Positions 56,201-64,000 of a stretch of DNA of 64,000 nucleotides are shown here, one piece after another; the first letter of the stretch is position 1, and each line of letters starts with the position of its first letter. Origin of the DNA: Agriotes lineatus (Eukaryota > Arthropoda > Insecta > Coleoptera > Elateridae). Location: contig CALNHX010003592.1 of NCBI GenBank assembly GCA_940337035.1, forward strand, positions 62,001 through 126,000, read 5' to 3'. The notes below the pieces were generated by a model. That model did no database searches. It was given only the letters and a program-made list of their open reading frames with translations, and was not told the origin of the DNA. The translations under genes were made by a program, and so were the position numbers.

Positions 56201-57219
56201 TAAATTATAGTAGCCTCTTTCGGGAGTTTGGGGCGTTGCTATAGTGCTGTGATGTTTTGTTTGACATCTATCAACGCACTGTGAAAAATTCTTGGAAAAA
56301 AAATGCGTGAATACGATTGCGAGTGCTGTTTTGTGAGATTTGTGATTCTATTCTGATTAAAAATTAATAATAGTACGAACGATAATGGTTTTCTTCATGT
56401 TAACCAAATTGCAGAGATAGCATCTCGTCAGTTATAATAAATGCGGGATATAAATAATTGACTTCTCTAGGGAAGTAAGTATATTGTCATGGAAACCGTA
56501 ACAATTTTTGTAAATGTTTCCTACATCCCTCAAATCTGACAGTATAAGGATCGATTGCAAAGAAGGTAGTGAAAAAAGATCTTAGAACCTAAGGGAAAGA
56601 AAAAAACTGGTTTTCAAGTTGCCTTTTGATTGGAAGATGTTTTGCTTATTTGCAAACCTTCAGGTAGGCATCGTAAAGTGTACACTCTGTTAATACATTG
56701 CAGCATTATTCTGGTATTCATTAAGGCTCAAAAAGCGCAACGCATCTCATTGGTCACTGTGTAAGAATCTTTATCTGTTTGGGACTATTATTTTCTCAGT
56801 GAGCTATTTTAATGTTAGGGTTTCAGATTTTTTTGAATCGTGATTAAAGTGAAAAGAGGCTATTAGTTCGTGTTTTTTTAATAAAAGCACAGCCCAATAT
56901 TATTCTCGTATGGTTTTCCATGAATTGTCCTGTAAAGAATATACCTTTTGGGGAATAGGCTTTATCTAAGTAAATGAATAACACTTGACGTGGCAAATTA
57001 AAGTAATATTAACTTAAAAATTCTGTAAAAGGCTTTACTCAGAACTTTCCTCTCAAGTGGAAGTTGTGACACTAAATATTTTCAAAAGTCAAGGGCAATT
57101 GGGGTAAAAATATCTTATTATTATATATATGCTGTTCATTCCTAAACACAATGGTAAGCGCTGTGAGCTCGTTAGGTTCAGTTTGTACAGTGAATCACTC
57201 TGTTGGTCTCCTGTTTATC

Positions 57220-57222
<3 letters not shown>
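56201..57222. other. No gene recognised
   Basis: AT-rich; short ORFs only. Confidence 0.4.

Positions 57223-57266
<44 letters not shown>
57223..57266. repeat. (TA)n microsatellite
   Basis: About 20 TA units. It creates artificial Tyr-Ile repeat ORFs, which I disregard. Confidence 0.97.
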
Positions 57267-57267
<1 letters not shown>

Positions 57268-57867
57268 GTTTTTGTATCAAGTGGAGATCCGGGATAAATG
57301 TTGGACTACCCGAGATCCACCACAACAGAACGACTTTGCTGAGTATATTTTCCACAAACGATTGCCTAATCCGTTACTTAATCCCTAACCACGGAGAGGG
57401 GAAACAATTTCAGCACTTGACTCATTCATGATATAATGTAAACAAATTGAGATCCGTGATAAATTATATACAAGTAGAGGTCCGGAGGTCTATATGGTGA
57501 TGTACGTAGCATAAGATGAGATCCTGCAAGGTTGCCATACCTCTTGGATAAGAAAGCAATCATAAAAGAGGAATGCTTGCGAAAAGTTTTGCTTATGCAC
57601 GTAACTATTTTAGCAGTGGAACGACCATTCATTATGTTGTAGTCTTTTGAAACTCATATTCCAAATAAAATTTCCCATAAAAATAGAATGCCTGAAAATT
57701 ATTTAATGTTTTTAAGTAATAGACCTGGATATAAATTAAAGTATTCGTATACAGCACTTATAAAAACAAGTAGCTGTAAGAACGTTTTCTTATATTAATA
57801 TGTAGACTACAGTACAGCTGTATTTTCACAGTTTCGGTTCATTAAAGACATAATACTATGTTTGAAG

Positions 57868-58391
57868 ATCATCCGTGCAAAACGGGCTATATCCATTTGT
57901 TTTTTGAGTTTTTGTTTTTTTTTTCTCGATTTTGCATTTTTAGCTTTAGCTCTATCGACAACTAAAGTGATTCTGTCCAAAACCGTCTATATCAATGTTA
58001 CAATTACATTTGAAAAGCAGGTTTTAGAGCAAAACCGGCCAAATCCAGGTTTTTTCAGCAAACCTGGCTATATCCGATTGCCATTATGAAGAGCCTTCCG
58101 TATTAATTTTTTATTCTGTTTAATTTTTTTAAGTTAGAATGAGCGTTATTTTGTAGTTTATAGATATATTTTGTCATTATTTTTGAAAAATAAAGTTTTC
58201 TTCCACATTTATTAACGGATTTTGAAGCAAATGTTTTTGAAAATGAAAATATCCCATCAATCAAGCACATTAATGCCCACAAGACATAAAATTGCTTTTT
58301 TTTATCTGTAAAGGCCAGGAAATGGGAAGTTTTTGCCATTTTCCCAACATTTTACGAAAATGGATATAGCTGGTTTTGCACGGATGCTCCT
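57868..58391. mobile_element. 520-bp MITE with repeated subterminal motif
   Basis: CATCCGTGCAAAACGGGCTA at the left pairs with TAGCTGGTTTTGCACGGATG at the right, with few mismatches; both read on to ATATCCAT inside. The motif AAAAC-GNCTATATCNAT recurs at about 57960-57995 and 58030-58085, between the ends. No transposase. Confidence 0.75.
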
Positions 58392-58994
58392 CGTTTAATT
58401 TAATTTTTTGTCCACAACCTTGTTTACTGGCCCTCGACAGCCGGCGGAATATGGCTTTTATGGACCGAAAGTCTATAAAATTGGTAATCAGTAAAACAGA
58501 TATCAACAATCCAACAATCTAATATAGCAATATCAACAACCTACAAAGAAATCACAGCACACCAAAAATGCACAGCACCAGCCTGTGCCCAAAATACCGA
58601 ATTCTTAATTTTTGTCCATTTCGATAACCAAACTAAAATAAAACGTTGTATGTACCGTGTGCTATAATATGGCCATTATGGCCTCGAAAGCTTCACTTTG
58701 AAAAATGTTCATTTGGAAGGTTTCCGGTAAAGAAATATTCACTTCCAATAAGAAAGTTTCTTGTTATTCTTATTATTTCTTCAAATAGGGCCCATTCATT
58801 GTTATCTTCTTATATCCTACTTTGATTTGTTTTCCTTTTGCTCTTCTCTTTCTATTTTTCTGATTTACGCTTGCATGTTTCTTTCTACTAACGTCATTTC
58901 ATGATCGATGTATTCTTCTTTCCCTTGGGATCATTTTTATCTTATATAACCTGTTGTTCTTTGTCTTAGGATTCCATCTCTATACTAATTATTT
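58392..58994. other. No gene recognised
   Basis: No ORF of note. Becomes strongly pyrimidine-rich on the plus strand from about 58760. Confidence 0.4.
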
Positions 58995-59220
58995 CCCCCT
59001 GTTTTTCTCTTGCCTATGATGTTCACATTTTTAACATTTGTTTGTATTCCTACTTCCCTGCTTAGGAACTTGTTTATTACTGCCTCTAACTTTTCTATCC
59101 TCTGTGCTAATTGCAATTTTAATTTTTTCCGTCTCAGGTCCTTTTTCTTGATTTCATTTCTTAATTTTTTATTTTTTAGGTATTTTTTATATTTGTTCCA
59201 TAATTTCCTTCATAATATTT
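58995..59220 (-). pseudogene. Lysine-rich coiled-coil coding remnant
   Basis: On the minus strand: RKLWNKYKKYLKNKKLRNEI, KKKDLRRKKLKLQLAQRIEK and LEAVINKFLSREVGIQTNVK, then a stop. The heptad-like leucines and charged runs suggest a coiled coil. It lies in a purine-rich stretch (58780-59420). It could be part of an ORF1 of a retroelement or a low-complexity chance frame; I recognise no family. Confidence 0.3.
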
Positions 59221-59649
59221 TTACAACTTCTCAATCTCCCATGTTTACTTCATTTTCCTAGTTTGTTTGTCTATTTTGGTCTGGGTACTTGATTATTTTT
59301 TTCTCCTTCCGAAAATTTTCTTTACCTTGTTGCTATCTAGCTCCCTGTCCTTTTTCTTTTTTGTTCATCTCCTAAACATCTTCATGTGGTTACTTCAGAT
59401 TCTTTAAATTCGATAAGGTCGCCTCTCAGCGTGGCTTACGCTGCAATACACTTACACGTACTCACGTCCATTTATTTCGTATTGTTATAACTGATATTTC
59501 CGATTTTTTTTGTTGCTTACTTTCTCTTTTACTATGTTATACTACCACTTTGCAAAAATCAGGTGCGATCGTCCCGTTTATGAGATTTTACCGGTACGAT
59601 TTCACTGCGCGTCCGTTCCGCCTTTATTGTTTGGGAATACCCCAATGAT

Positions 59650-59912
59650 GCGTTAATGGCCGTTTGCTTGCAAACAATGGGCCTGTGAAATTGCCTCCAA
59701 GATCACCTGATCTCACAGCTTCGGATTTTTTCTATTTTAATCTAGATTATTTAGAAAATAAAATCAGATGTGCCCAGTTATCACCCTATGAGAAAGGCAA
59801 AGAAACCAACCAAGAACTCCGAAAGAAATCAGAGGCGTGTGTTGTACAAAACTGTGAACATGTTGAGCAATTTATTGGATCGACGGTGCTTGCTGTCTGT
59901 ATAACCGAATAA
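59650..59912 (+). pseudogene. Mariner-type DDE transposase fragment (C-terminal)
   Basis: NNGPVKLPPRSPDLTASDFF then YFNLDYLENKIRCAQ. PPRSPDL--DFF is the third acidic motif of DDE_3 mariner-type transposases. Preceding sequence is out of frame and the following part diverges. Fragment of about 80 codons. Confidence 0.7.
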
Positions 59913-60293
59913 AATTACCAACTCTTAGACGCGATTTTGGGCAAAACTTTTCATAGAATTCCACTGAAATTCTATACATACAAGAGAAAAAGATGAAGAA
60001 TTTAAAAATATAACCAAAAAATGCATAATGTACTTCCGGTTTAACCAAAAGCGAACAAAATATTTGAAATTGTTACCAAATAGCAATGATAATCTCCAAC
60101 AGCCAACTATTAATTTTGTTTAAATCGTATAGTAATAAAAAGGTTATCTAGTGTTCTCTTTGATTAAAGGCACTCTGGAACAAAATACTCCTCAATGCAC
60201 ATTTTTAAGCTTTCGATTTCAATTGAAAAGTTTCCAAAAATGGTTGAATCTACTAAAAATAATCCGTAATTCAAATTTTCCGTTGTATAGGTA

Positions 60294-61038
60294 CAGGGTT
60301 ATTCATTATAAATTACCCACCCCTTATCATCGTTATTATTGTCTATAGAAAAAAAAGTTTTAAATAAAAGTTATGTGGTGATAACTGAATTTTGTTAAAA
60401 TTCTATCAAAAGTACAGTGGCGTGCATAATTAAGGGGATACAAAAAAGTAATATATTTTTTTAAATGGAACACCCTGTATATTATTAAATTTTTGGAATG
60501 ATCTTTCTTTCCTGATTTCAAAAATATACCATATGTTACCCCTACCTTATACCGTTTTTGAGTTATTAAACGTCGAATGTTATTATTTTGTATAGTATAA
60601 CAAGTAAATATTTGGACTTTTTCTTCCTCACTGTAAACCATTTTGATTATTTCATTAAATAAATGTCACTTATCAAACATTAGTTGTCATTTTCATAGCT
60701 TACTTTAATAATGTTAACTTTTCCATATTTACAGTAACTACTTTAACTAAGATATTCGACGGTTAATAACTCAAAAACGGTATAATATAGGGGTAACATA
60801 TAATATATTTTTGAAATCAGGAGAAAAAGATCATTCCAAAAATTTAATAATATACAGGGTGTTCCTTTTAAAAAAATATATTACTTTTTTGTATCCCCTT
60901 AAACCTGTACGCCACTGTACTTTTGATAGCATTTAAACAAAATTCAGTCATAACCACACAACTTTTATTTAAAACTTTTTTTTCTATAGACAATAATAAC
61001 GATGATAAGGGGTGGGTAATTTATAATGAATAACCCTG
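60294..61038. mobile_element. 745-bp foldback built from two inverted 184-bp units
   Basis: The left unit 60294-60477 begins CAGGGTTATTCATTATAAAT and ends GGAACACCCTG; the right unit 60855-61038 is its reverse complement and the same length. TA lies outside every end. Between them a second inverted pair surrounds a central 60600-60720 segment holding the start of a transposase-like ORF on the minus strand. Confidence 0.85.
60579..60641 (-). CDS. Transposase N-terminus remnant, about 20 aa
   Basis: MVYSEEEKVQIFTCY starts in the foldback centre and runs on into repeat arm sequence. M-Y-x-x-E-E-K-V-x-I--CY resembles the start of HTH domains in mariner-type transposases. It is short, so support is weak; its position mirrors the 15.1 kb remnant. 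Confidence 0.35.
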
Positions 61039-61229
61039 TACATATAACATAATATTAATAGTAATCGTGCTACTTTTTTACGTATTTTGCCACACCACAA
61101 AATAACAATATTAGAACATGAACGTTTCGGAAGACAAATCTACTGCCATTTACAACAATTAACTGTTAAATTAACTATGAGAGCTTAGCTTATTTTATTG
61201 GAGATCTAGCAGAGTGCGACTAACCTCCC

Positions 61230-62392
61230 CAATAAAACAGTGTGACACTGACAGCCGTCCACTTGATTACATCTTTAAGAATGGATAGCCAACCATTACT
61301 TAAATCAACTGACTGACTGTGTGGACAAGCATTCGTCTTTGTTCAGTAAAATATACGCAGCTTCTTTAATTTCACGTTTAGTTAATATCGATTCCTTAAA
61401 TTACATCTTAGTGTTATGCCAATGTATTTTGTGGTTGTTATTCCAAGCATGTTCTGCTATTTTAGATATGTCAATCTGGTATTTCTTAATCAAATTTTGG
61501 TGTTCTTTAATCCTAACTTCTAAAGGCCTTGCTGTTTCACCGATATAGTATTTCTTGAAGTCACACGGAATACTCAAATTTTCGAGAACATCGTTTTAAA
61601 GTATTAAAACAAAACTCGAATAAAAATCAAGTAGCCATGAAGCAATTACTTTGTCCTAAAATTATCACAGTTCTTCATAGTTTGTTTATATGTTTTTGTT
61701 GTGTGCTCTTAATTAAATAAATAATTTTGCGATATTTGAGTGAAAAAGAACGAATTGAAATTTTAGTATTGAGGGGATGTGGTCACTGTACGATGTTCTC
61801 GAAAATTTCAAAATAGAGTACATCTCATACTTTTTTAGCGTATTTAGTCTTAGAATTTCATGCTCTGTCCAAATCCATCATAAAAATTTAGGGTTTCCAT
61901 TAAAAAAAGTATCGCTAACGTCATAACTCAAAAACAAAAGATAACCTAAAAGTAGCAACTACAGCAAAATATGTCTTATTTAAAATAAAAATTGACGTGT
62001 TCGAGGATTTCTTTCAAAAACATTTGATAAAAGTTCTATTATATGTACATGCATTTCTTTGAATGTTGTTCTTCGTTGAACGGTTTCGTTTTTGTAAGGT
62101 ATTCATAGTTCTGAATACCGTCCTAACTAAATCTATTTCCAATTCGTTTAATTTTATCAGACATGCCTGGAATATAAGGTATAGTAAGAGTGTTGTATTT
62201 TGGAGTATAATTTTTCTGTACATGCGTGTTATTGTTTCGTATATCAAAAATGTTCCGAACAAGAGTCTCGGAATAACCGTTATCATTTAAAACATGTGTC
62301 ATAAATTTTTTCTTTATTTTGAAGATTGCATTATTAGATCAAACAACCTTGGCTTTATCATAAAGGCTTTTTACAACATCTGTCTTTGTGTT
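61230..62392 (-). pseudogene. Penelope-like element: RT end and GIY-YIG endonuclease
   Basis: On the minus strand from 62392: NTKTDVVKSLYDKAKVV, THVLNDNGYSETLVRNIF, TLTIPYIPGMSDKIKRIGNR (RT thumb region; PYI-G-S-KI-RI), then VRTVFRTMNTLQKRNRS in a shifted frame. At 61600-61320: IPCDFKKYYIGETARPLEVR, IKEHQNLIKKYQID, KIAEHAWNNNHKIHW and LTKREIKEAAYI. YYIGET-RPL-VR-KEH is the GIY-YIG nuclease of Penelope-like elements. There are stops at about 62127, 61408 and 61322. The RT palm is missing, so the copy is 5'-truncated; it abuts an L2-type fragment. Confidence 0.83.
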
Positions 62393-62715
62393 ATAGAATG
62401 CAAATAACGTCGTTTCTCCATGTTCAACCAGTTTGTTTCTGCTATTTTGTAAGTAATATGATTTCGTCGCCGTATGCTATGTATTAATCGTAGACACGAA
62501 TTTTGAACCAGCTGTATTTTCCTAGCAGTTGCTTTATCAATACAAGGTCCGTACAATATATCACAATAATTAAAAATTGACAACACTAATGAATCACATA
62601 ACAACTTTTTGACCTCCTTGCTGAGCGAATGCCTATTGCTGTAAAGAAGTTTTAAATTACAATAGGCTCTTCGAATACAGCAGTTCACGTATTCACGAAA
62701 TCTAAGGTCCGAAGG
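62392..62715 (-). pseudogene. L2/CR1-like RT fragment, post-palm region
   Basis: DLRFREYVNCCIRRAYCNLK, then LSIFNYCDILYGPCIDKATA, IQLVQNSCLRLIHSIRRRNH and ETNWLNMEKRRYLH. This is the region after the RT palm (F-hV...LK-L; NY-DI-Y; QN-CLR-I--IRR--HI). It closely parallels the order in the 16.3-17.3 kb fragment but is a different copy. It is cut at both sides: by Penelope-like DNA at 62392 and by RTE-type DNA beyond 62715. Confidence 0.78.
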
Positions 62716-62789
62716 TCAGTTGTGTGTTTTCGCCTTCTCAGCGATTTTATGCCATTCCTTTCTCCATTCTTCTACTTCTAGACTTCTGA

Positions 62790-64000
62790 TGTCAGCTTGG
62801 ACGATCTTCCCATCTAGTCTTGGGCCTCCCTCGTGGTCTTCCCGTTTCGGGCCTCCAATTGGTTATTCTTTTTATTAACATTTCTTGCTGTCTCCTTTGT
62901 ATGTGTCCATGCCACTTGAGTCTTTGCGCTTTTATATCTTTTACGATATCTTCACCCTTCATTTTTTCTCTAATTTCGTGATTCATTAAGTTTCTTATTT
63001 CTCCTTCTGCTGTCTTGACAGGTCCGAATACTTTTCTTAATATTTGCCTTTCTATGATTTTCAGAGCTTCTTCGTCTTTGTATATTCTAAGTTTTGTGTT
63101 TATACTTAGGTGGCTATTTTTTAAGAGTTTTTGGTGTGTCCAGTAGGCTCTGTTACCTGCTTTGATTCTTTCCGCTATTTCTATTGTTCGTTCATTCTTT
63201 TCGTTGATCGTTACTCCCAAATATTTGAAATTTTCCACATTTCGAAACTTGTAGTGTTGAATTTTTATTTCTTGTATATTTTCTGTGTTTCTTCTGCTTA
63301 CTATCATGTACTTTGTTTTTTCTTCATTTATATTTAGCCCCCTCTTTTTTGCCTCCGTTGATAGATTCAATAGCAGCTTGTCTAGACTTCGTCTATCTCT
63401 TGCGAAGAGTGCCAGGTCATCTGCTTAGCCTACTATCTGTGTCATGTTTGTTGTGATTGTCTTCCCCACTTCTGTTGCTTTGACGGCTGCGTCAAGGGTT
63501 ACATTGAATAAAACTGTTGATAGTGCGTCGCCTTGCCTTACTCCTTTTTTTATGTTGATTTCATTTGTATATCCTTCCTCTGTTATTACTCTAGCCTTGG
63601 AGGTTGCTGCTGTCATTTTTACTAGTCGGATTAGCTTTTCCCGCATTTCGATTCTACGCATGTCCTCCATTAGTATGTACCTATTCACGCTGTCAAACGC
63701 CTGTTTAAAGTCAACAAATATTATGTGCAGCTCTGATACGTGTTCATAGCTTTTTTTCTATTATCTGTGTCATTGTGTGGATGGCGCCGATTGTTGATGT
63801 GCCTCTTCTAAAACCGCACTGGTATTCACTCAACTTCTTTTCTGTGTATCTTGTTATCCTTTCTCTTATTAGTGTCGTTAGAAGTTTGTACGCTGCATTC
63901 AGGAGTGTTATTCCCCTGTAATTAGCACATTTTGTGTGTTCTCCTTTCTTGAAAATGAGTAAAATCAGTCCATCATTCCATTCCACTGGCATTCTTTCTT
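62790..64000 (-). pseudogene. RTE-like reverse transcriptase, C-terminal half (5' part outside window)
   Basis: From the window edge: VEWNDGLILLIFKKGEHTKC, ANYRGITLLNAAYKLL, YQCGFRRGTSTIGAIHT; then, after a frame change in a T run at about 63752, FVDFKQAFDSVNRYIL and IKKGVRQGDALSTVLFNVTL. A TAA at 63428-63430 takes the place of the aromatic residue before ADD (G-stop-ADDLALF), destroying the catalytic box. KYLGVTINEK, RLKWHGHIQRRQQE and GRPRGRPKTRWED complete the tail. It is a second, more distant RTE-like family from that at 53-56 kb. Confidence 0.85.

Noticed and set aside
57129..57431. ORFs with Tyr-Ile repeats
   Set aside because: Produced by a TA microsatellite.

Overview
The window reads as nuclear DNA of an arthropod, most likely an insect with a large, transposon-rich genome. 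It is AT-rich, has short GT-AG introns of about 55-60 bp, and carries degraded non-LTR, Penelope, P-type, Mutator-type, hAT and mariner-type elements of kinds common in insects. The species cannot be fixed from the sequence. Almost everything recognisable is mobile DNA; no bacterial operon, CRISPR or rRNA gene was seen.

Layout. 1-4 kb: tail of a P/THAP-type transposase, inverted repeats and two non-LTR fragments. 4-7.4 kb (minus): a five-exon gene with a Mutator-like transposase domain whose exon phases all agree, with a foldback element in its longest intron. 7.4-14.5 kb: palindromes, tandem repeats, a MULE remnant split by hairpin elements, and a tRNA-like SINE head. 14.5-25.7 kb: a large foldback around a transposase remnant, an L2/CR1-type RT fragment (minus), two mariner-type transposase pieces, and between them a nested element carrying a P-type transposon with a perfect 8-bp target duplication. 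25.8-30.3 kb (minus): a Jockey-clade retrotransposon with both ORFs open. 30.3-46.2 kb: foldbacks, MITEs, a degraded non-LTR element broken by insertions, and a leucine-rich-repeat fragment. 46.3-46.7 kb (minus): a GC-rich first coding exon that looks like a real host gene. 47.8-50.6 kb: hAT pieces, an hAT-type MITE with a perfect 8-bp duplication, and a 5S-rRNA-derived SINE. 53-56 kb: a decayed RTE-like element. 57-64 kb: a MITE with repeated internal motifs, mariner and foldback elements, a Penelope-like GIY-YIG tail, an L2-type fragment, and an RTE-like RT running off the window.

How it fits together. Many palindromic elements end in CAGGG...CCCTG or close variants next to TA, as Tc1/mariner-type elements do. 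Some enclose the start of an HTH transposase (15.1 kb, 60.6 kb), and matching DDE-domain fragments lie at 24.8, 35.6 and 59.7 kb, so one transposase group may explain most foldbacks. Several retroelement fragments are split by younger MITEs, which gives a relative order of insertion. The strongest host-gene signals are the exon at 46.39 kb and, as a domesticated or amplified family, the Mutator-domain gene at 4-7.4 kb.
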